Shown here: positions 20,092 through 29,400 of the stretch, one piece after another
How positions within the stretch are numbered: the stretch's first letter is position 1
Layout of the letters: each line of letters opens with the position of its first letter
From: Bacteroidia bacterium
GTDB lineage: Bacteria; Bacteroidota; Bacteroidia; Chitinophagales; Chitinophagaceae
Assembly (NCBI GenBank): GCA_030427635.1
Contig: JAUIBA010000009.1
Span: forward strand, 87,987 to 151,986
Direction of reading: 5' to 3'
Length of the DNA: 64,000 bases
Program-made: the position numbers and the translations under genes
Notes under the pieces: generated by a model
Database searches by the model: none
Told to the model about the DNA's origin: nothing
The model's input: only the letters and a program-made list of their open reading frames with translations

Positions 20092-20541
20092 CTACTCCTG
20101 CCCGTCACGGAATCCTATTCTTATATGTGAGCCGTCGCAAAAAGGCTTGTTGGCCGATGCGCCACAGCGGCAGAATGCCGTAACCTTACTCCTTGTGGTT
20201 TCATTTCCCATACTGTCTTTTACCTTCAGATTGCCATATACCATCAGCGGGCCATTTTTCATTGCCTCTACTGCTGTAGTCATATCTGCCTCCCCTCCGG
20301 ACACAGCTGTTACCGTCTCCTCTATATAGCTGAGCGCACCAGACGGGCACTTTGCCACCTGCTCCATAATACGTGCAGCATCTGCCCCATCCATATTTAC
20401 CCAGGGGCGCGCCTTAGGGTTAAACACCCTTATCAGGCCTTTCCAGCACAGGGTAGAGTGAATACACTTGTCCGGATTCCATATAACCGTAAGCCCCTCA
20501 CGGGTATATCTTTTCACATTGTTTTCCATTTGCTCATTCAT
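20092..20541 (-). CDS. Fused (4Fe-4S) mono-cluster (YjdI-like) + CDGSH iron-sulfur domain protein
   Basis: VIWNPDKCIHSTLCWKGL...VAKCPSGALSY and CRCGASANKPFCDGSH. Confidence 0.88.
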   Translation of the reverse strand: MNEQMENNVKRYTREGLTVIWNPDKCIHSTLCWKGLIRVFNPKARPWVNMDGADAARIMEQVAKCPSGALSYIEETVTAVSGGEADMTTAVEAMKNGPLMVYGNLKVKDSMGNETTRSKVTAFCRCGASANKPFCDGSHIRIGFRDGQE

Positions 20542-20610
20542 TTGTCAGAAACGATATCTAAATATAGAAAAACATACAGCTATCAGGTACTATCGCTTTC
20601 GCATATTATA

Positions 20611-20634
20611 AATAGTCTGTAGCTACAAACTATT
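20611..20634. promoter_or_regulatory. 24-bp near-perfect palindrome (operator candidate) in a divergent intergenic region
   Basis: AATAGTCTGTAGCTACAAACTATT; 22 of 24 positions palindromic around TGTAGCTACA. Confidence 0.45.
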
Positions 20635-20769
20635 CAGGCAGCACAGTTATACAGTTTAAGCATACAGTTATAAAAATGATATGGAAAAAATTAGGGAGAA
20701 TAGCAATTTATTCATATATTCAATTTCATTCTTAAACATCTTTCACTTAAACACACAAACCAGGAATTT

Positions 20770-21093
20770 ATGAAAATGAAACTGTTTATCTGCACTGTGA
20801 TGATTGTACTGGCATCTGTATTTACTGCCAGTAAAGCAAACGCCCATGGCTGCTACAGCCATTGTGGTCATTATTATGGCTGGCACTGGGGTCATGCTTA
20901 CTGCGGTCACCACCACCATTATGCCAGATGCTGCACGTATACTGCTCACCACTGCTGCACAAGGTACAATCATGCTCACCACCACCATGCCAGCTGCTGC
21001 AGTAACCATCACCGCCCTGCATCATCATGCTGTGGCAGCAACTGCAAAAAGAACGACAGAAGAGATAATGACAGGTATGACGACCGTGACTAA
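20770..21093 (+). CDS. Secreted His/Cys-rich small protein (metal-binding candidate)
   Basis: Signal peptide MKMKLFICTVMIVLASVFTASKANA then HGCYSHCGHYYGWHWGHAYCGHHHHYARCC...HHCC...HHHHASCCSNHH...SCCGSNC, acidic/basic tail. Confidence 0.7.
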   Translation: MKMKLFICTVMIVLASVFTASKANAHGCYSHCGHYYGWHWGHAYCGHHHHYARCCTYTAHHCCTRYNHAHHHHASCCSNHHRPASSCCGSNCKKNDRRDNDRYDDRD

Positions 21094-21121
21094 TTCTGTC
21101 CCGCTCTGTTTACCATACAAT

Positions 21122-21160
21122 AATGGCTCTGTGCAATAAACACAGAGCCATTATTCTTTT
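21122..21160. terminator. Intrinsic terminator between the convergent His/Cys-rich and pirin genes
   Basis: AATGGCTCTGTG-CAATAAA-CACAGAGCCATT then ATTCTTTT. Confidence 0.8.
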
Positions 21161-21181
21161 AAAGACTATTCACAACTATGG

Positions 21182-21904
21182 TCAGAAGTTCATAGGCAGT
21201 TCAAATACAAGGAAGTCTGCATCCTGCGATGCGGTAAGCGTTACCGTCTCCACATCAGCAATACCTAACGCATCGCGTCTGTTCAGAGTTTGCCCCTCTG
21301 CAGATACTACCCCGTTTATTACAAATACATACACACCATTGCCCGTGCCATGCAGCGTATGGGTTACCTGCTCACCAGCGGCCAGTGATGCCCGGTATAT
21401 CCATGCATCCTGATGTATGCCCAAAGCGCCATCCTCTAACCTGTTAAGTGGTGCCACCAGCGCCTGTAACCGATTATCCCGACCAGCATCCTCAAACATT
21501 TTCTGGTCGTAGCGTGGAGTCACATTACGCTCATTGGGAAATATCCATGTCTGCAGCAGGTTTACCGGCTTTTTAGCGTCATGGTTATACTCACTGTGAA
21601 ACACACCACTACCGGCACTCATCACCTGCACCTCTCCGGGCGATATTGTCTGTGTGTGTCCCATACTGTCCTTATGCTCCAGCACACCATCCAGTACTAT
21701 GGTTATTATCTCCATATTGTCATGCGGGTGTGTACCAAAGCCCTTTCCTCCGGCTACAATATCGTCATTCAGCACCCGCAGTGCACCATAGTGTATGCGG
21801 GAAGGATCATACCAGCCCGCAAAGCTGAATGAATGATGCGCATTTAACCAACCATGATTGGCATGTCCGCGCTCTGATGCCGGGTGAAAAACAGTTGTTG
21901 CCAT
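21182..21904 (-). CDS. Pirin family protein
   Basis: HHSFSFAGWYDPSRIHYGALRVLNDDIVAGGKGFGTHPHDNMEIITIVLDGVLEHKDSMGHTQTISPGEVQVMSAGSGVFHSEYN. Confidence 0.93.
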   Translation of the reverse strand: MATTVFHPASERGHANHGWLNAHHSFSFAGWYDPSRIHYGALRVLNDDIVAGGKGFGTHPHDNMEIITIVLDGVLEHKDSMGHTQTISPGEVQVMSAGSGVFHSEYNHDAKKPVNLLQTWIFPNERNVTPRYDQKMFEDAGRDNRLQALVAPLNRLEDGALGIHQDAWIYRASLAAGEQVTHTLHGTGNGVYVFVINGVVSAEGQTLNRRDALGIADVETVTLTASQDADFLVFELPMNF

Positions 21905-22094
21905 TTTATTTTCTCCTTTTTGTTTTAAAAATAGATGTACATACATGCATGCAAATAGGGTGCCAATATAAAACTATGTCATATTTACAGATTTTCACTG
22001 CTTTTACTGACATAACTACGGCAACAGATGCTTCCCACAGTTACAAAAAATGCAAAAAACGGAATAATGTGCAAAAAGAGAATTGTTTTCACTC

Positions 22095-22145
22095 GTGCCA
22101 AAAACCACAAAATATTGATTTTCAATCAATTACTTGTTTTGGCAC
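22095..22145. repeat. Nested inverted repeats (GTGCCAAAA...ATTGATT-TTC-AATCAAT...TTTTGGCAC)
   Basis: Two concentric perfect dyads upstream of the DUF4402 gene. Confidence 0.6.
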
Positions 22146-22188
22146 ATGGTTGGATATATGAGTAGCAAAACAACAAAAACAAAAAACG

Positions 22189-22713
22189 ATGAAAAACATC
22201 TTCAAATCACTCGCAATCGCAACTGTAGGTATCATAGGATTTTCTACAGCATCATTCGCTCAGGCTTCTGCTACTGCATCAGCTTCTGCCAACATTATTC
22301 TCCCAATATCTATAATTAAGACAGTAGATATGAACTTCGGCAATGTAGCTGTATCTGCCACAGTTGCAGGTACCGTCCTGCTGGACCCCGCAGGTACCCG
22401 CACTACCGGTGGCGCTGGTGGCGTTACACTTCCTGCCACTACAGGTACCGTATCTGCAGCCAGCTTTACTGTAAACGGTCAGGGCAGCTATACATACGCT
22501 ATAACACTGCCGGTATCATGCATCATCAGTGATGGTGCCAGCCACGATATGACAGTTGATGCATTTGTAAGCTCACCATCTGTAACGGGTCTTCTGAGCT
22601 CTGCAGGCAGTGAGGTAGTAAATGTGGGTGGTACACTCAACGTTGCCGCTGGCCAGGCTGCCGGTTTGTACACTAACACTACTGGTGTGCCGGTAACAGT
22701 AAATTATAACTAA
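22189..22713 (+). CDS. DUF4402 domain-containing secreted protein
   Basis: Signal peptide, ASATASASANIILPISIIKTVDMNFGNVAVSATVAGTVLLDPAGTRT... characteristic of DUF4402. Confidence 0.85.
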   Translation: MKNIFKSLAIATVGIIGFSTASFAQASATASASANIILPISIIKTVDMNFGNVAVSATVAGTVLLDPAGTRTTGGAGGVTLPATTGTVSAASFTVNGQGSYTYAITLPVSCIISDGASHDMTVDAFVSSPSVTGLLSSAGSEVVNVGGTLNVAAGQAAGLYTNTTGVPVTVNYN

Positions 22714-22772
22714 TAAGAGGGGAAATACAATAGGGGTTCAATTCAGAAATGGGTTGGTTTGGTGTGAAAAGA

Positions 22773-22798
22773 AACCCCACCGGGTATCCGGTTGGGTT
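22773..22798 (+). terminator. Hairpin downstream of the DUF4402 gene
   Basis: AACCCCACCGG-GTAT-CCGGTTGGGTT, one internal mismatch. Confidence 0.5.
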
Positions 22799-22823
22799 CT
22801 CTGTTTTCGGGGTATAAAATGTC

Positions 22824-23801
22824 TTACTGTCCGCTTATGTACTCATTCAGCTCAGTGCGGCTGGCATCAAACTTGAATACATTGCCCACTTTAAAATAAT
22901 TACTCTGGTCTGAGCAGCGGTCATAAGCATACTTGGCAAAATCCAGCATTGACGCCTCAAAAGAGAACATCTTACAGATCTGGGTTATCTGGTCGGTGCT
23001 CATGCAGTTTGAAGTGAGTACTGTTTTTGCAGTAGAGAGTTTTGTATCATCAAAGCTCGACTTTCCTATTGTTTCTTTTGCAGAACGGAAATTTCCGGCA
23101 TCCATAGGAAAGCGGCAGCGGTGCACGCGTGCAGGCGGCGGCGGGGGTGGTGTAGTACCGGCACCATAACCATCATTACCAGCATATCCCATGTCTGTAG
23201 TTGTAGTGGTGGTCGTAGTTCTGGTAACGGTACTGGTGCTACCCATGCTCATATCAGGGTCGCTGATGTTGATGTTCATATTCATACCGGCAGCGCCTAC
23301 ATTGATAGATGCACCCATACCTCCTGCAGGTGCACTACCTGTAGTCTGGGTTACGGTGGTCTGGGTTACGGTAGTACCGCCCATAACTGGTGGTGGGGGA
23401 GGGGCCGGCTGGCCATAGTGCATCACATACACATCTGGCGGTGGTACATAATTGGGTGCTACAGGTGTAGCAGAGAAGTAGCGCATTTTCAAATCGCCAC
23501 TCTTCTGTGTTTTAATTTTATAGGTAACATCGGCAAAGGCATTGGTGCCCGGGTCTGTAACAGGAACGTTTTTCTTAATTTCCGGCTTAGACCCATCTTC
23601 AAAAATAATTGTCGTGTTATAGTACGGCTGGGTAAGCCCATCTATACGCACGTTGGTCATTGGCACATTATTCTGTTTCTGGCCATTGAGTACCAGGTAG
23701 AATTTGTACCCGTCTTCAGAAAAAATAGTCAGGCTGCTCTGCGCAAAAAGAGACAAGGGGGCGAGCAGTAATAAGGCGATAGCCAGTTTTTTAAATTTCA
23801 T
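22824..23801 (-). CDS. DUF4476 domain-containing secreted protein with Pro/Thr-rich linker
   Basis: Signal peptide MKFKKLAIALLLLAPLSLFAQ; C-terminal FRSAKETIGKSSFDDTKLSTAKTVLTSNCMSTDQITQICKMFSFEASMLDFAKYAYDRCSDQSNYFKVGNVFKFDASRTELNEYI. Confidence 0.82.
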   Translation of the reverse strand: MKFKKLAIALLLLAPLSLFAQSSLTIFSEDGYKFYLVLNGQKQNNVPMTNVRIDGLTQPYYNTTIIFEDGSKPEIKKNVPVTDPGTNAFADVTYKIKTQKSGDLKMRYFSATPVAPNYVPPPDVYVMHYGQPAPPPPPVMGGTTVTQTTVTQTTGSAPAGGMGASINVGAAGMNMNINISDPDMSMGSTSTVTRTTTTTTTTDMGYAGNDGYGAGTTPPPPPPARVHRCRFPMDAGNFRSAKETIGKSSFDDTKLSTAKTVLTSNCMSTDQITQICKMFSFEASMLDFAKYAYDRCSDQSNYFKVGNVFKFDASRTELNEYISGQ

Positions 23802-24002
23802 ACATGCTGTATTTGGAGGCAAAAATAATTATAATATTTAATTTCAATAATATTTCCTTATGCTTAAAGATGCCCGGAATATGGTGACGAATGTATCAAA
23901 GCATGCACCACAAACTGTTAAATAATGTTGCAATAGTGTGTAAAGATGTTGCATGGCAGGCACAATAGGCCTCCGCAGCCCTGCTGGTAGAGTGGTTTGT
24001 CG

Positions 24003-24010
24003 TAATTTTG
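24003..24010 (+). promoter_or_regulatory. TAnnTTTG -7 element (TAATTTTG) upstream of nhaD
   Basis: TAATTTTG 36 bp before ATG 24047. Confidence 0.45.
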
Positions 24011-24046
24011 CACCCTGTCACACAATATTTACTACCATCCTTATAT

Positions 24047-25327
24047 ATGATAATACTAATACTGCTGGTGTTTGCTGCAGGTTATATAGCCATAGCTTCT
24101 GAACACTCCATAAGAATAAATAAAGCAGCAAGCGCCCTCATTACCGGGGTTGTATGCTGGACCATCTACATGCTCAGCACTGCCAACAAAGAGCTGGCCG
24201 ACAAGCAACTTACCGATGCTCTGGGCGAGCTGTCCGGAATTCTGTTCTTCCTCCTGGGTGCCATGACCATTGTAGAGCTTATAGATGCTCATAATGGATT
24301 TGGACTGATTACTGACCAGATAACGCAGAAAAATAAAAGAAAACTGTTATGGATTGTCTCCTTTATTACGTTTTTCCTTTCACCGCTGCTGGATAACCTG
24401 ACTACCACTATAGTTATGATATCCCTGGTAAGGCGCCTTATTGACAGCCAGACCGACCGCCTCTATTTTTCCGGCATGATCATCATTGCAGCCAATGCCG
24501 GTGGTGCATGGTCGCCTATTGGTGATGTGACCACCACCATGCTATGGATAGGCGGGCAGGTAACCGCAGGCAATATTACACAGCAATTGTTTATACCCAG
24601 CTTACTGTGCATGGTGCTGCCTCTGACAATACTGTCACTGAAGCTGAAAGGAGATATTACCGCACCGGTTACCGTAGAAGACCCTAATGCAAGAAAAATA
24701 TCGCGCCGCACCCAGAAAGCAGTACTGATATGTGGCATACTGATACTAATGATGGTGCCCATATTTAAAACCCTGACACATATGCCCCCATACATGGGTA
24801 TGCTGCTGGGCCTGGGCCTGCTGTGGGTAATAACCGAGCTGGTGCATGGCAAGCGCGATGAGGGCAACCGCAGAGAGCTTTCTGTGGCACGGGCATTACA
24901 GAAAATAGACACTCCCAGTATCCTCTTTTTCCTGGGTATACTTATCAGCATTGATGCCCTTAAGGTAACTGGCATACTGGGCGATATGGCCGGATGGATG
25001 AACGACCAGATAGGCAATCTGAATCTGATAGCCATGTCTATGGGTCTGCTTTCTTCTATTGTAGATAACGTGCCACTGGTAGCCGCCACACAGGGTATGT
25101 ATCATATGACAGACTTCCCTACCGATCATTTTCTGTGGGAGTTTCTGGCTTATACCACCGGTACAGGTGGCAGTGCGCTGGTAATAGGCAGCGCCGCCGG
25201 CGTAGCGGCTATGGGTATGGAGCAGATAGGCTTTATGTGGTATGTGAAAAAAATAACCCCCGTAGCGCTGTTAGGCTTCTTTGCGGGGGCTGTATATTTT
25301 ATTTTCCAGCACAATGTGCTGGGCTAA
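24047..25327 (+). CDS. nhaD: Sodium:proton antiporter NhaD
   Basis: LLDNLTTTIVMISLVRRLI, ANAGGAWSPIGDVTTTMLWIGGQV, SSIVDNVPLVAATQGMY; ATG 24047 preferred to the TTG used in the ORF track. Confidence 0.9.
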   Translation: MIILILLVFAAGYIAIASEHSIRINKAASALITGVVCWTIYMLSTANKELADKQLTDALGELSGILFFLLGAMTIVELIDAHNGFGLITDQITQKNKRKLLWIVSFITFFLSPLLDNLTTTIVMISLVRRLIDSQTDRLYFSGMIIIAANAGGAWSPIGDVTTTMLWIGGQVTAGNITQQLFIPSLLCMVLPLTILSLKLKGDITAPVTVEDPNARKISRRTQKAVLICGILILMMVPIFKTLTHMPPYMGMLLGLGLLWVITELVHGKRDEGNRRELSVARALQKIDTPSILFFLGILISIDALKVTGILGDMAGWMNDQIGNLNLIAMSMGLLSSIVDNVPLVAATQGMYHMTDFPTDHFLWEFLAYTTGTGGSALVIGSAAGVAAMGMEQIGFMWYVKKITPVALLGFFAGAVYFIFQHNVLG

Positions 25328-25328
25328 G

Positions 25329-26399
25329 TCAGAACTTGGGACAAACCATCTTTTTAGCCATACCCTTGTTGGTAAAGTCGCCCTGATGGAATAGTGTAAT
25401 CTCCACACCGCCATTCATCTTGCTGGCATCTTTCAGTGTAGAGGTGTTCACATCATAGCTCACCCCCAGCGACATGCTGTTGTATTTAACCCTTACCACA
25501 GGTATTACCGCATCGCGCATACGATAGAATGCACCACCCGTAAGCGCAAATGACTTACCTTCTGATATAAAGCGGGTCCAGGTTACAAGACCACCGCCCA
25601 TTATCTCACGGTATGCACCCTGAAATGCCACATTGCCCTGTAGCTGCATCATTACATCTTCCGTTACATTGAAGCTGGCGGCTGCATTACCATTCAGGCG
25701 CATGTTCTGCTTTATATCCTCTGACTGGTAGTAGGAAAACTTAGGCTGTGTAAAGTGATAACCCGAAACACCTATTACGTATGAAATATTGTTGTCTATA
25801 CCTGCGCTGGAGTTATAATTGACCCCTGCACCCAGGTCCCAGAAACTGATTTTCGCATTGGGTATGTTTTCCAGTGATGGCAGCGTGGGGTCAAACTTAC
25901 CGCCCATAAACTGATTATTGAATGTAGCCTTGCTGGGATCAAAGCTGTACTGCATATGCCCCCCGGTGAACCCTACCGACAGATAAGAGTTCTTATCCAC
26001 ATTCATGGACTTGTTATAGTTGATGGCAGGATATACGCCGGTAATACGCTGATCTATACTTCCTGCCTTATCAGTATAGCCCAGCAGCCCAAAGCTGAAG
26101 AAGTCTTCGGACGTAGAACTTACAGACACTCGTCCCTCGCCACTGGCCAGTGTAGTTACAAACGGATGGCTTATGGTACTCCACTGGTTTCTGTAATATA
26201 CACCTACCTTATAGTCGCTGGCAAATACTCCGGTCAGTGCAGGATTGCGTAGTATAGACGTTTCATAAAACTGAGAAAAGTGTATATCGGCCTGCGCACT
26301 TGCCCTGCCCTGCATAAGGCATAGCCCCAGCAGCGCTAATCCTCCTGCCCTTGCCAGCCGGCATCTACGTGATATTCCGTTTCCTATGCGTGCTTTCAT
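25329..26399 (-). CDS. Type IX secretion system membrane protein, PorP/SprF family
   Basis: ADIHFSQFYETSILRNPALTGVFASDYKVGVYYRNQWSTI hallmark of PorP/SprF. Confidence 0.93.
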   Translation of the reverse strand: MKARIGNGISRRCRLARAGGLALLGLCLMQGRASAQADIHFSQFYETSILRNPALTGVFASDYKVGVYYRNQWSTISHPFVTTLASGEGRVSVSSTSEDFFSFGLLGYTDKAGSIDQRITGVYPAINYNKSMNVDKNSYLSVGFTGGHMQYSFDPSKATFNNQFMGGKFDPTLPSLENIPNAKISFWDLGAGVNYNSSAGIDNNISYVIGVSGYHFTQPKFSYYQSEDIKQNMRLNGNAAASFNVTEDVMMQLQGNVAFQGAYREIMGGGLVTWTRFISEGKSFALTGGAFYRMRDAVIPVVRVKYNSMSLGVSYDVNTSTLKDASKMNGGVEITLFHQGDFTNKGMAKKMVCPKF

Positions 26400-26403
26400 A
26401 GCG

Positions 26404-29400
26404 CTACTTTATAATCGTTACGTCTCCTTTAATAAATATATCCTCTCCGGTATAGCACACCGCTTCTATGAGATACACATACACATCCGGTCTTGGCGTT
26501 CCGCCCTTATAGGAGCCATCCCATGCATTCTGCGCATCATTAAGCGTAATGTTGTTTCGTTCAAACAGTAATTCTCCCCACCTGTTATATATCCTGAATG
26601 TCTTCACGGTCTTTACCCCTATACCCCGCGGGTAGAACACATCATTCTCCCCATCGCCATTTGGTGTAAAGGCATTAGGCACAAACACCTGACTGTTGTC
26701 GCAATACAGGTATATAGTCACAGAGTCAGATGCACGGCAGCCATGTTTCGATACCGCATCGGCAGTATAGGTAGTATTTACTGTCATACTGGCCACGGGA
26801 CTGTAACAGTCATCACAGCTCAGTGTTTCAGATGGCCACCATGTGAGTGTTTCTATATTGCTGCCGGTAGCATTCAGCTGAGCCTGAGAGCCTGCCACCA
26901 GACGCTGGTCGGGGCCGGCATCAATAGTAGGCAGCGGATACACTTCTACCGTTACATAGTTGGTATCAGGTATACAGCTACCCAGCTGGGCTATAGCCAT
27001 ATATATTACCGTATATGGTGGCGTAGCTATGGGGTTAGGTATTGTATTGTCACTGAGGCCGGTAGCCGGCAGCCACAGGTAAGTATGACCTCCGGTATCA
27101 AACAGCGGAACAGGTACACCGTAGCACACCGCAGTATCGCCCCATGCATTTGCAATCGTATGCGTACGCAGGAATACTGATACCGTGGCGGTATCTATAC
27201 ACCCACGGCTGTCTGTACCCGTTACCGTATATACAGTAGGCACATCCGGCGTAGCATAGGTAGGGTTGCACGCAGTGCAGCTCAGCGTGGCAGGTGGCTC
27301 CCATGTGTAGGTAGCTGCACCATAGCCTATAAGTGTTGCCGGGTCGCTTACGCATACTGTGGTATCAGGACTGGCGGTAACCACCGGTGGTGGCTCTACT
27401 ATCAGCTCCTGAGTAAGGGAGTCCATACAGCCCCAGGCATTGGTCACTACCAGTTTTATAGGATAAGTGCCCGGCGTATTAATTGTGTGCGTAGGTGCCT
27501 GTACGGTACTTGTGTTACCGTCATAGGTCCACAGCCAGGTATCTACCGGATTCCAGTAGCCGGTGGAAGTTTCTACAAATGTGAACTCCATACCTATACA
27601 TACCGGACTGGGCGCTGTAGTGAAGGCTGCTTTTACCTCATCTATCTTTATCGTATCCAGCCCCACACTGGATGTCTGGCATCCGGTATTATCGCTCAGT
27701 ATCAGCTTGGGTACAAATGCCCCCGGCGTGGTATAGGTGTGCGATATGGTATCGGTAAACGATATAGAACTTGTAGAGCCGTCAGAGAAGTCCCAGGTAA
27801 TGAAAGGCACATTGCTCAGTGTGGCGGTGAAATGTACCGTAAGCGGCACGCAGCCGGTAAGCGGTGTGTAAGACAGTGCACCTGCATAACCAAATATGTT
27901 CACCGCACGCTCCATAGTATCCTTACAGCCCCACATATTGGTAGCTATAAGCCTTACAGGATAAAGGCCCGATGCTATATACATGTTGCTGGGCGATGGT
28001 ATCGTAGAGCTGCCACCATCACCAAAGGTCCAGTTATATGCGGTAGCGCCTGTACTGGTATTGGTAAAGTTCACTATCAGAGGCGGACATACAGAGACCG
28101 AATCGCTCATAGCAAAGTTTGCCACAGGTTTCGTGACGTTGATATAACCAGGATAAATTACTTCATCGGTACAGCCATGCGTATCCGTTACCGTGAGCTT
28201 CACGTTAAATGACCCGGTTATACTATAAGCATGTGTGGAAGTAGCGCCTGTGCCCGGAGGTGTACCATCACCATAGTCCCACGAGTAAGAAGCTATACCA
28301 CCTGTAGATGTACTGGTAAAGTTTACGTTACTACTGACACACGGATGCAGATTACTGGCTACAAACGACGCCTGCGGATCCCATACTGTAACAGCTCCAA
28401 ATTCTGATACGGAGTCTTTACAACCCAGGTTGTCCGTTACTATCAGCGTTACGCTGAATACACCACCGGCAGTATAGGTATGCACAGAGGGGGTACCTAC
28501 GCCGGTAAGACCATCACCATATTTCCACTCATACGACACCAGCGATGAGCCGGAAGTAGGTGTACTGGTACTGGTAAGTGTAACATTGAGCGGGGCACAG
28601 CCCGATGACGGGGCAACCGTTAGGCCCACGTTGGGTGCCGAAACAAAAATATAGTTGTCCAGCCTCATGGTATCCCAGCAGTCATTAACACTCCTTACCC
28701 TGAGCATAATATCATGATAGCCCGATGTTGTGAATATATGTGAAATGATAGGCCCGCTGGGTAAAGGCAGCCCTATAAGGGTTCCATTATCATACCATTG
28801 GTACTCCATAACTGCCCCTCCCAATACCGCAGCTGTAAATGTTACGGTATCGCCACTGCATATATTGGTACGGTTCGCCGTGAAGTTAGGTATAAGACTG
28901 TCTATGTATATATATATACTGGCAGTATCCCGGCACCCGCTGGCTATGTTATAAGTAGTCAGTGTCACCGTATGCGAACCATATGTGGAGAAATAGTGTA
29001 CCGGGTCGTCAACTGTAGAGGTTGTTCCGTCACTGAATATCCACAGGTGGGTATCATCACCCATTGATGCATTAAAAAAGTTTACACGGTTACGTGGAGA
29101 GCAGAGTATGTTATGGTTGATAATAGACTTCGGAGAGTCTATCTGAATATAATCTGTAATGAAAGTGGTAACACCAGGACAGCCATGGTAGTATGGTGTT
29201 ACAGATGGTGTAAAGTATACCCCCGGCACCGTGTATACGTGCGCTACAGGGCCTGGAGTAGATGAGGTATCATATACCACTACAGAACTACCGTCGTCAA
29301 AATCCCAGTGATATTCATCTACAGGGCCTACTACTATGGTAGGCGTAAACACTACAGGTATATGCTCACCATAACATACATGGCGGGGAGCAGCGCTGAA

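Noticed and set aside
20804-21139. Alternative 111-aa plus-strand ORF overlapping the His/Cys-rich gene
   Set aside because: Different frame, no signal peptide; the 20770 frame has a clear signal peptide and coherent composition.
23090-23420. Pro/Thr-rich low-complexity coding stretch as a phase-variable repeat tract
   Set aside because: Codons vary and no long mononucleotide or perfect short tandem repeat was seen; likely just a flexible linker.
23121-23771. 216-aa plus-strand ORF opposite the DUF4476 gene
   Set aside because: Antisense artefact of Pro/Thr/Gly-rich linker codons.
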